The translations under genes and the position numbers were made by a program. Shown in pieces: positions 27,001 through 37,764 of a DNA stretch of 64,000 bases; position 1 is the stretch's first letter; every line of letters begins with the position of its first letter. The DNA is from Lingula anatina (taxonomy: Eukaryota; Brachiopoda; Lingulata; Lingulida; Lingulidae): positions 320,842 to 384,841 of the forward strand of contig NW_019775388.1 of the NCBI RefSeq assembly GCF_001039355.2, in the 5' to 3' direction. Below the pieces are notes generated by a model. The model had not been told where the DNA came from, did not search any database, and saw nothing but the letters and a program-made list of their open reading frames with translations.

Positions 27001-30000
27001 ACTGTGTTGCAGCCCTTTTGTTCCCAATGCCACAATGAGTGGAGGAGACCATGGCAAGATGAAGGTTCTCACAGGGCCCAATGCCAGTGGAAAGAGCGTC
27101 TATCTGAAACAGGTTATATGCACTTTAAGAAAAAAATTCGATCTTTATTTTCGTATTATATTTTTTCTCGTGTAAAGGCTGCCTAGAAATTTGTCTGAAT
27201 TTGCTGTTATGTGGGTGATGTGTACATGTATGCACATGTGTACCAAAAGCTGTATATACTCATATTTATGCATGTGAGTATAAGCATATACATGTACTAG
27301 AGTTTTATTGGTCAATTGCTGTGGTGTAGTGTTAGATGAGATTTTGAATGAAAATCTATGTATTCCAAGAAATTCATAACACTGTGTTTTGAAGCTGGAT
27401 AGCTAATCTCTTATTAAACTGTCTTAATGAGCTCATTATATTTTATAGGGATACAATTTATATCTTGTTCATTGATTGTCTTGTCTATTTTTCTGAAGGT
27501 TTTTCTTTCAAAAGGAGACCAAAGAAAGAAAGAAAATGTCCACATTTTGATGTCTGCAATTTCATTGGTTTAAAACTCACTGCATGTGATAGGGACATTT
27601 TGTTTGAACAACATTGCCTATGGAATCTACATCTATTCTCTTAAGTCTTATAGCCTTAGTTTCTATTGGACTTTTAAGGTGTCAAGAGGCACACATGCAT
27701 AATATACAGTAGTAAACTTTTTCTTTGCAGGTAGCCCTCATAACATTTCTTGCCCATATTGGTAGCTATGTTCCTGCTGAATCTGCAAGAATTGGTCTTC
27801 TGGACCGTATTTTCTCTCGTATCAAAACAATGGAGAGTGTCTCTGTGGGTCTTTCTACATTCATGATTGATTTGAACCAGGTAGGCAACAATAGCAGTGA
27901 GTCCAACTTGTTGTTATATGTCCTGACATATTACACTTTTCAAGTCTAATCCTTCTGCAAAGTATTGAAGTAGGTTATGAAGCAAAAACTTATACTTTGA
28001 TAATATATTAAAAATTAAGTATAATTTATTAAATCTATAATGATAATGATAATTTTTTTTGAAAGTTTGCCTTACTTAATGATGTCAACTTTTTTTCTTT
28101 AATTTAACAAAATACAGGTATCAGCAGCAATAAACAATGCCACACAAAATTCTCTGATCATTTTGGATGAATTTGGAAAAGGCACAGAGACGGTATGTTA
28201 TATTTATACCAATGAAGGATATACAAGCATTATTAGTTGTTTTTTAAATTATACCTAGCCTAGCTGGCACATCACCTGTTTGAATGATTTTTCCCTATGC
28301 CCATTTCCACATGCCCATATATTTTAGAAACCTCAGTTAACCTATGAATGAAAATTGGGCTTATATTTTAATAATAATGAAACAGTACAGATGTACTTTA
28401 TTTCAGTTTTGGTCAAACATGATGTGTGTGTGTATGTGTGTGTTTATATGTGCCCTCAAAAATATACTTCAATAAATGAACACATTTACTGCATGTTAAG
28501 AATATGTGATGAGGTAACCATTCTATTTAGCTATTATTATGTTGAATATGTGTCTAATTTGCAAACATATCTTGTGTATTTCAGACTGATGGTTTGGCTC
28601 TATTATGCAGTTGTTTAAAGCACTGGTTAGCACTTGGTTCCTCCTGTCCTCATGTACTGGTCTCAACACATTTTCATGGACTTATTCAGCACAGACTACT
28701 GCCAAACTCTCAACAACTTAAATTTCAGGTTTATTTGAATTTTTTTTTTACCTCATACATAATATATTACCATGAAAGATTAATTTATTATTATTATTAT
28801 TATTTATTATAACATTTTTAGAAAAAATACTTTCAAGTTTATTTTAGTGCATTTTTGTTTTTCTGATTATTGCACAATTCTATTAATTTTGAGTTGCTGG
28901 GTGAATTATTAGTGAAAAAAATTCCACTGGTGAAAATGTACATATGAGAGGTTTTATTACATTTAAGGTCTGAATTGGCCAAGAGAAATATTATAGCTTT
29001 GCAGGATATATTTAGACATAGAAAATATGGCTTTAGGATATTTTAAACATGGATATTATACCTTTAATTGCAAAAAATAAAACTTATTTAAAATTTGTTT
29101 AGATAACAAGTTACTGCTATGATATTTTTAAAAAAGATATCTTGGTTTTGACAGTCAGTTCTGATTTCTTAAAATCAATTAATGGAATGTACCAATAATG
29201 GGAGCACAACAGATGTCAAATCAAAATGAATTTTTGGTCATTAGCAACTGTGAACTCACTGTATTTTGAGACAGAAAATTCACCCTCTTTATATAAACAA
29301 AGGAATATACAGAACATGTGACTGTGGGAGTGATCTCATTGACTACACCTGTCAGTGTATAACTGTACGCCACAGTTTTGGCTTTCATACTTAAAAGGCT
29401 AGATTTGATTACTCTGAAGGAGATTAATTGTTGATAATTGGTCAGCTCCTGTATATTTCAAGTTCAATGGTTATATACTTTATGACAACACTCCCCTATA
29501 TCAATCTGACCATGAATTTTATTTTTGGCAACTGCATATTTTAAATAATGCATTATGATTTGGCACTTTTCATTATATAGAAATCAGCACTTTAAGTGTA
29601 CAACAAGTATACTATATTATAATTATTTATGTTTAACATGTGGCATCTTCATTTTCTCCAGACAATGGACATTGTGCAGAATGAAACAGAGCTGGTTTTC
29701 CTGTATCAGCTGATAGATGGCAGCACCAACTGTAGTCAGGCATGCCATATTGCTGCTCAGGCAGGATTACCAAAGGAAATAGTCAGCAGAGGACTGGAGG
29801 TACAGTACAGCCACAAGTTATGATTAATAATGCGAATGCACTGACATTGTTGAATTAAAGGGCTCCTTTATCATTTGGATGAATGGAATGTTTTATTCAA
29901 GTTTATAAATAGGAATTGATAGTACGTGTTCTGAATATTGCGCACCAGATACATAAATATAGTAACGTTACCTTATTTATTTAACATGCTGTTGAATCTT

Positions 30001-30551
30001 TTTTTATTTATGCTTTTCCAAAAGAGAGTCTCCCCCCAACTCCAGTTTCAATCATTTAAAAAAGGGGGATTTGTCATGAAATCATCATAATTTGATTTAT
30101 TTTTTAAAAATCTTTAGTTGATGATATTGATTGTTTTAGGTGTCAGAGTTATTGCGGAAAGGAGAACCTGTCCATAGACAAAACACCTCCATCACCCTGG
30201 CACTCTATAGGAGGTTGTTGTCTGTTTAGAATAAAGACTTGATTGTAAACATAAATATTTATTAATCTGCTGGATTTTTACTGATTCAAGTTTTAAAAAG
30301 GGAAACATATCTACATATTTTAATTCATATTTGAGGATGGCTTTTTAGAACCTTTTTTATTTTTGAGTTGAACTGAAGAAAATGGCCTTTCACCTGAGAA
30401 TCTTCCTTGTTATAAGTCTCGGCTTAATGCTTTTATTTGTTTCAGATGTGAGAATGTTGTAAACAAGTTCTTACAACTGGATTTGGAGAAAGAAAACCTA
30501 AAAGCTTTTCTGCAAGAGTTTGTCATTCCTGCCAGCATAGACCTTAACTAG
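13424..30551 (+). CDS. MSH5: MutS protein homolog 5 (MSH5), complete, 27 coding exons
   Basis: Meiotic MutS homologue that pairs with MSH4 (MutS-gamma), clamps Holliday junctions and promotes crossovers; it does not do mismatch repair. Coding exons: 13424-13585, 14286-14409, 14816-14902, 15714-15773, 15985-16106, 17278-17387, 19542-19577, 20437-20525, 20830-20875, 21031-21169, 21452-21514, 22351-22422, 22646-22702, 22819-22891, 23263-23372, 24116-24193, 25679-25724, 25879-25920, 26294-26390, 26699-26788, 26986-27112, 27731-27880, 28118-28192, 28585-28728, 29662-29799, 30140-30213, 30446-30551. All phases agree; the sum is 2517 nt, 838 residues (human MSH5 is about 834). As in the family, the N-terminal mismatch-recognition domain is missing. 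MSH5-like blocks include [36 protein letters not shown] and TYNGLPDF. The ATPase has Walker A GPNASGKS (about 598-605), STFMIDLNQ and Walker B LIILDEFG (about 673-680). Exon 1 ends in a weak GTGCCC donor, so its end is the least certain. Confidence 0.95.
13665..13830. repeat. Short inverted repeat in MSH5 intron 1
   Basis: taaagcattccaagccagga (about 13672-13691) faces its near-complement tcctggcttggattgcttta (about 13807-13826), giving a 20-24 bp stem with a loop of about 115 bases; probably a MITE remnant. It abuts a (GT)n tract. Confidence 0.5.
13829..13867. repeat. (GT)n microsatellite
   Basis: Uninterrupted GT dinucleotide run of about 39 bases in MSH5 intron 1. Confidence 0.9.
15268..15321. 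repeat. (TA)n microsatellite
   Basis: Uninterrupted TA run of about 53 bases in MSH5 intron 3. Confidence 0.9.
18621..18812 (-). mobile_element. MITE family A, copy in MSH5 intron 6
   Basis: About 190 bp flanked by TAA. One end reads gaccccactactttagatcg and the other gatctaaaagctctgggaat. The inside shares long identical blocks, in reverse orientation, with the copies at 34098-34313 and 55895-56108, for example taattacccccttacagctt and gattatctgacagtaatcta. No coding capacity. A 3 bp TTA/TAA target duplication and ends starting GG point to a PIF/Harbinger-type MITE (inference). Confidence 0.8.
21341..21364. repeat. (TG)n microsatellite
   Basis: Run of TG dinucleotides in MSH5 intron 10. 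Confidence 0.85.
21678..22270 (+). mobile_element. Mariner-like element remnant in MSH5 intron 11
   Basis: Terminal inverted repeats (acagggtggttcataaaaaa at the left, the complement of ttctttatggaccaccctgt at the right) are flanked by TA, the Tc1/mariner target site. The inside (about 21745-21990) reads, with breaks, the C-terminal part of a mariner-type transposase: QQDSAPPH, then in shifted frames a WPP(Y)[10 protein letters not shown]-like block and an LWGYL(EE)-like block. Stops and frameshifts show it is dead. About 590 bp, so internally deleted. Confidence 0.8.
23995..24045. repeat. (ATT)n microsatellite
   Basis: Trinucleotide run of about 50 bases in MSH5 intron 15. Confidence 0.9.
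24194..25678 (+). other. MSH5: MSH5 intron 16
   Basis: 1.5 kb with no exon, repeat or element that I can recognise. The other MSH5 introns not listed are likewise plain A/T-rich sequence. Confidence 0.5.
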
Positions 30552-30800
30552 AAGCATTTTGTGCTGTCAAAGTGAAAAGAAAGATATGAAAATATTTCTG
30601 AAAATATAAACTTTTCATTTTGCCCTTTGTAATATTTAATTATATGTTCTACACATAGTTAAATACACATACACATATGTATCTTTCAGTAAAGAAAAAC
30701 TTTATGTGTAATGGACAAGATGGTCTGCCCAGTAAATTTAAATTTGATTCCATTGTTTTTATTCCAATTTATCTGTTTATAATTTTGTTAAGTTTTGATA

Positions 30801-32140
30801 TTTTTTTTTAATATTCTGCCAGGTTGATATCTACTTGTTTTGGATCCATCTTTATATATGATTTTCAAATGTGTAACTTGATATTTGTCTTTTTTAAGGT
30901 TTTATCTTTTCATAATTTTAATAAGTTTGACATTTTAAGTCATGGCCATGTTTATATATATTCATTGGTCCATTAATTTTTTACAAAGTTTACATTTTTT
31001 TCTTTCAACATTTACTCAACATGTACTTAATTATTAATTATTTTCACATTGTATATCACAGGAACTTTTTTTTTTTCTTTATGTTGAAGATTGATTTTTT
31101 AACTTAATGGAAAGTTCAGAATTTAAATATGATATATTTTAAAATGATAATAATTAATAAGCTCCTTTGTATTGTTTTCTTGACATAAAAATACTTTATA
31201 TACCATGTCATATTACAAGTTGGAATTTGATTGGCTTTTGATAAAAATTTTATTTGTATTTTTATTTGTATATTTGTCCAGTGTTAGACAATTAGATGGG
31301 AATTTTAAATAAATACCAAATACTGATTTTTTTCTTCTCTGTCAAAGTGAAAACAGCTTTTAATTTGTGATAAGTGTTCTTGCAAGTCCATAGATGAGGC
31401 ATATGAAAAATGCAAAAATATTAGCCGCGTTCGTTAACTGTGATGTTGTGACCGAGAAGAGCGTGTCATCNTTTTTTAAAATATTCTGCCAGGTTGATAT
31501 CTACTTGTTTTGGATCCATCTTTATATATGATTTTCAAATGTGTAACTTGATATTTGTCTTTTTTAAGGTTTTATCTTTTCATAATTTTAATAAGTTTGA
31601 CATTTTAAGTCATGGCCATGTTTATATATATTCATTGGTCCATTAATTTTTTACAAAGTTTACATTTTTTTCTTTCAACATTTACTCAACATGTACTTAA
31701 TTATTAATTATTTTCACATTGTATATCACAGGAACTTTTTTTTTTTCTTTATGTTGAAGATTGATTTTTTAACTTAATGGAAAGTTCAGAATTTAAATAT
31801 GATATATTTTAAAATGATAATAATTAATAAGCTCCTTTGTATTGTTTTCTTGACATAAAAATACTTTATATACCATGTCATATTACAAGTTGGAATTTGA
31901 TTGATTTTTGATAAAAATTTTATTTGTATTTTTATTTGTATATTTGTCCAGTGTTAGACAATTAGATGGGAATTTTAAATAAATACCAAATACTGATTTT
32001 TTTCTTCTCTGTCAAAGTGAAAACAGCTTTTAATTTGTGATAAGTGTTCTTGCAAGTCCATAGATGAGGCATATGAAAAATGCAAAAATATTAGCCGCGT
32101 TCGTTAACTGTGATGTTGTGACCGAGAAGAGCGTGTCATC
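30801..32140. repeat. Near-identical 670 bp direct duplication around an N
   Basis: 30811-31470 and 31481-32140 match base for base at a constant offset of 670, apart from very few changes (for example ttggctttt versus ttgattttt near 31233/31903). A single N at 31471 separates them, and a poly-C run follows the second copy at 32143. Most likely two overlapping contig ends, or two alleles, were placed side by side. Confidence 0.9.
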
Positions 32141-32390
32141 ATCCCCCCCCCCCCCCGCCCCATTTAACAGGTTCTCATAATGCATCAAAAATATAGGTCA
32201 AGGTCACAGTCATTTATGTTGTCCGTTTTATTGTCTTTCTGTGTTTCTTATTTTTATTTTCGGCTCACGAAAATTTAACATTCACAATATTGTTCTTTGG
32301 TATAAATTTTGAAGAAAATTGAGTGTTTTTAGGCAGTTTTATGAAGGCATATGCATTTCCTTTCGTATCGAGACTACACCCCCACTCTGA

Positions 32391-32398
32391 TGACGTCA
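32391..32398. promoter_or_regulatory. MFSD14: CRE palindrome upstream of MFSD14
   Basis: TGACGTCA, followed by CGT, about 100 bases before the MFSD14 start codon and thus inside its likely core promoter. CREB/ATF input is inferred. Confidence 0.5.
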
Positions 32399-32497
32399 CG
32401 TACAAGGATTTTGGAGCAGTAGTGATGGTACATAAAAGAGAAATATGTGTTTCGATTTCTTGCCTATATAAACTATGTATATGATGTCTAAAATACA

Positions 32498-35400
32498 ATG
32501 ATTGGAAAAAAGAGAAAGAGAGTAGTTGGAAGTATTATCAGAACCAGGAAATCGGCTTTACGGGACATAAAGTCGGTAAGTATCGTAGGTAAAGTGAAGA
32601 ATATGTTGCTCATAAATGCAACCTCTACTATTTATATGATATCTCATTGTAAATATTATTTATCTGTAAATTTTAAGACTTACCCTTATACATGTGTGTC
32701 TCATTATATGTAGTGTTGCCTATGTTTGTAGCTTGATCATACGACGTACATTATGGTTTACATCAATAGAGTTCTGTTCTTTTCTGTACCAATCACGTGT
32801 AATCGTTGAACCGTTTGGAGCTGTATCATTCCTTTTAAGATTCTGATTGAAAACTTTTACTAAGTTCACAAATGCAGACACAATGCTGTCATTTTTTTTA
32901 GTTATGTTTTAATACATTTCATAGATACGTTCTATTTAACTTGAACTGTATTACTGATACTAGTGTATTACTAGTACTTGAGTATGTTACATGGCCAGCC
33001 ATTTAGATATAAGATTATGAATAAGGTGTTCATATATCCTCCTTCCTTGCATTGCACTGTTTATTTAGGTTTTTTTTAAAAAAAATGTGGTAGAATTATC
33101 TTTTCTGTGAGCAAAATGACAACCTAAACTGAGAAGACTCCCAGAAGCTACAGGGAGAACCACTCCCATTCAGAGAGTACTCTTAGTTAAATGAACACCA
33201 TTCAACTCTGTTAGCACTCTCCATTATTATTTTGTTTTGATAGATTTCTTGATGATGATAATATATTATTATTTTTAGTTTTTCCATGCGAATAAACTAC
33301 ATATAAAACTATATTGACAAAATACAAAGAAAAATGTAGTATTAATAATGGTAATAATTGATTTTTTAGGTAGATCTGATTTTTATTCAATTTTTGTAAA
33401 TCTCTGATAACTGATCAAACCAGCCCTTTGCAGCACCCATCATTGACACATAATTCATATGCTTTAGCAATATGCCAAGTATTGTAAAACAGTCCTTGTT
33501 CATCAATTTTCATACAGATTTTGGGAGTATGCAAAGGATACAAAGTTCCTTCCGGGCCTTACAAGTGTTCTCTCATGCCTCACAGTCAATGTATGAATGC
33601 AATGCACCAGTTTATTCACTAATAAATGTATTAACATGATAACATCACGCCTATTGTTGTTAAATTCCAATACAGTAATAACATCAGGATGGTCAGATAC
33701 AGCTTGGATGTTTTCCAACCTATCCCTCCAACAGTAATAGTAGATCTACTTTCAGAATGTTGTCAGCAAGAGCTCTGTCTCCTGGTAGCTCTCCAACTGC
33801 ACTGTTCTCCATGTCTGTTTCTTCACACATTTTAACAATCGTGCATTAGCAACCAGATTGTATTAAAATAATTGTCACTATTGGCTCATCCCCAATGAAA
33901 CTATCAGTCTACATAGATCAGTCCAACTCTGCAGGAACTCTTGCTGAATGCAATCACATTAGTGGATTAATAAACCTTCCCCTGGCGTTATGTAGAATAC
34001 GGTAAAGCTGGTGATTATATGAGTACCCTGGAAACGAGTAGGTGTTTTAATCTTATTGCATTCAGTGAGTCTCCGTGAAATTGGATCAATCTACTTAGGG
34101 CGTATTCCCAGAGCTTTTAGATCGATCTATCCCCGCGGGGAGTCTCACTAGATTACTGTCAGATAATCCGGCTTAAATGTCAGTCCCGCCTACTACAAGC
34201 TGTAAGGGGGTAATTAACTTTCGTGCCCGCTCGGCTGACAGCTATTTAGCATGAACCCCAGGGAGTTAGGTCGATCTAAAGTAGATCTATCTAAAAGCTC
34301 TGGGAATACAGCCATAGACTGATAGTTTCATTGGGAATAGCTTTATTTGTTTACACTGCTCTCACAATTATATCAGTATACTACTTAGTACTGTGCATCA
34401 GTGGGAAAGTTGCCCAGCTCAGTTTCACAGAAAATTTAGTTGACTAGATTTGGTCATTATGCTCCATGTCCAATGTCTATCTTGGTTCCATTTTTAGATT
34501 GTAGTTGTTATGGTGTTACAAATACTAATAAAATCACACTTTTGTTCATTGTGTGAGCTTCCAAACTGTCAAGCTTCAGACTTCAGTCTGAAATTAACTT
34601 AATTTTAATATGGGCATTTTTACAATCCTGGGCACTTTTCAGATATTCCCACATATTGCTAATTAACAAATTACATACATATGATCAAAGAATTCTTTTA
34701 TCACTATGTTAGAGAATGGTGTAAGTGAAGATAAAAACTGAAAATAGAAACCAAATATCACCACCGAGTCCGAAGTTATGCTAAAGCAAAGTCCGAAAAA
34801 TGACCAAAGATTTTTCCCGTTTTAGTGATATGAAATAAAAAGCAATCTGAAACAAATTAAAACAGTGTTTGACATTGCATTTTTTGGGATTATAAAACAC
34901 TCAGTAGTATGGTGGAAGCAAAAAAGTTTAAATATTAACAAGAGAGAGGTGTATCCTAGAAAAAAAAGTCTTTTAATAGCATGCTGGTATTTCCGTTAAA
35001 CGAAATGTCCATTCCGAAACAAAAATAAATTACTTTCAGAAAATATATCATAAAACATACAGTATAATTAACCATACTAATCATTATTTGAATGTATTGG
35101 TATTGTTTGTATCAAATAATGAAATCTGTGCGATGATCCTGGAGCTTGACATGGAGTGCAAAATAACCCTACTGTGCTTTTCCGTTAAATTTGTCCATTC
35201 CGAAACATTGGGTTTCTCTTACATAAAAAGAACATGTTGACACCTAGCCTGTAACAATATATATTTCTCTAAAGCCTAGGACATGTGATATTTATTTTTA
35301 TATAAGAAAACCCCAGTGCACAGAAACACATTTAATTGTGGCCTTTTTTGAGATGCTTGTTAAAAATTGTCCATTCCGAAACAAAGTACCTTTACATTGC

Positions 35401-37716
35401 CAATGTTATAAACAGAGAGAATTCTGTCTTTAATGCTGTATGTTTCACTTGACATAAGCAAATTACTGTTGGAGCATCATGCATATGACATAAAAAATAA
35501 TACAAAAATATTTCTTCAATGGCATCTTTTTAAATTTCTATATATATCCTCAACAAAAAAATTCATTTTTGCAAGTCAGCATCTTTTCTTTGGATCTACT
35601 AGAACTTCCATTGCATATTTTCCCAAAGTTCATGTATTTCAAAGTTGAATTAACAATTAATTGAAGAGATTATATCAGTATAAATAGAAATAAAGGCAAT
35701 TTGGATGCTTTGTATCAGAAAGGACATTTTTAACACATTGTCAAAAACACTTGTTTACTCTTTGGTCTGCTCATTTATTTATTATTCATGAGGAAGAGGA
35801 TGATGGGAAGCACATCAAATTTATGTAGAATATAATTTTGAATAATATGGCTTACCTTACTTTAAATATTTCTTACTTATGATGTACATAAAAGTATTCA
35901 AAAATAGTTATGAGGCTACACATGTTAAAGTTGCGAGAGTCAGTTCACTGGCATGGTTAACAGAGGCGCTTGCAGGCAGACACAGGTTATAATTAACTTC
36001 CTGTGATTATTTATAACATATACATACATCATGATGCATACATATATACCATTTAAGCAATTTCGTAAATGTTAAATAAATGTCCATTCCGAAACACAGG
36101 ACATGCCTAAAAGGACATATTTAAAAATGTAATTTCTTAATTTAAACATGGACTTGTCAAATAATATTTTATACAGCTATGAGCTGTAACAAAAGGAAGT
36201 AGAATAGGGTATAATGGAGTGTAGAAGACTCTATTTTATGTCATGATCAAATACTAATGGAGTAACATTTCAAAAAAGAATCAAAAACTTTCCAAAATGA
36301 CCAATTAATGTAATAAAAACAGTTCAGTTTTAATCTAGTTAACTCATATTTTGTCCAGTGATTGCTTCACCTGTACCTTGTAAACCAACGTACTATGAGA
36401 TCTTAAGGAAATTTCATAAATGTTAAATAAATGTCCATTCCGAAAAAAGGACATGTCTAAAAGGACATTTTTAAACATGTCTTTACTGTTGGTAAATCTG
36501 ACATTGTCAAATAAGATTTTATACAGCTATGAACTGTAACAAAAGAAACTGGAATAAGGTATAATGGCATAAAGAATACCTGGAATATATCTCAGAATCA
36601 ATATTTAATAAAATAAAATTCCAGTAATGGAATTTCTAGTACATAATAGACAAAACAAACACAAAATGTAATAAAAAGACTTCAATTTTAGTTCAGCTTC
36701 CACCTATTTTGCCCAGTTATTCATAGACTTTACCTAAAACTTATAAACTCAAATACTACAATATATTAAAACAATATCATAAATGTTAAAACAATGTCCA
36801 AAATTTATTTTAACATGACACTGCAATTAGCACACACGTCTGTGCAAAATAATATTTTACACAATCATGAAGCATAACATAAGGAACTAATGCAAGGTAA
36901 AGTGAAGTACAGAAGTACTCAGAGTATCTCAGAATCATGAACTTCATGGAGTCACATTTAATACTGAAACAGGAAAATTACAAAATATCATTGATTCGTC
37001 AAATTTTGGATATTTTCATCCATTTTTTTGCAAATACATAAAAGAGCGATACTTTCTGTAAAACTAAGTGGTTTTTTGGAGATCAATACCTTAAATTATC
37101 ATAAAAGTCACACACTTCAAGGTTTAGCTTATGAAAATTAAAAAAATGATTTTCAAAATTCAAATAATCATATCTTTATACATACACAAGGTTTTATCTT
37201 GGGATTGTCATTTCTTATACCCTTCAGGTCTATACTTTCAAGAAAAGTACAAATTTCAACACAATAATGATTTCTATTTTTGACCCTTGGTGGGAAAAAA
37301 AGGAGCCCAGGATTGTAAAAATGCCCTTATCAACCTACAAATACATAAGCCATTGTACTGAATCTGCCTGGCTTATAGACTGTTCAGAATAAATTTTATC
37401 AATACCCATTTTTTTTTTAATTTGGAGCAGACCAAGTACATTTGAAGACATCCCCTGCACATGCCATATCATACCAACAAACTGCATGGCACCTTGGCCA
37501 ATTAACTTGGTCAATTAACTTGCCCAGTATGCTGTTAACAAAACAAACACCATAAAGAATGGGCCCAGCCAGGGCGTAATAAACATGGGGTCGGGCTTTT
37601 TATGCATGGGACCAGATTTGGTCTGGGCCTTTGACATAAATTTGTGGGTCCATCAGCATGCAGTTTAAAAAGTCCAAAAAGGTGGTCAAAACCATTTCAT
37701 CAATGTTTTTATCCAG

Positions 37717-37764
<48 letters not shown>

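Larger units (their letters stand above)
30552..32497 (+). other. Region between MSH5 and MFSD14
   Basis: Holds the MSH5 3' UTR and the MFSD14 promoter and leader. About 670 bases of it are present twice (separate entry). An AATAAA near 31306 is the first strong poly(A) signal after MSH5, with a duplicate near 31976; earlier weak signals are possible. Confidence 0.5.
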
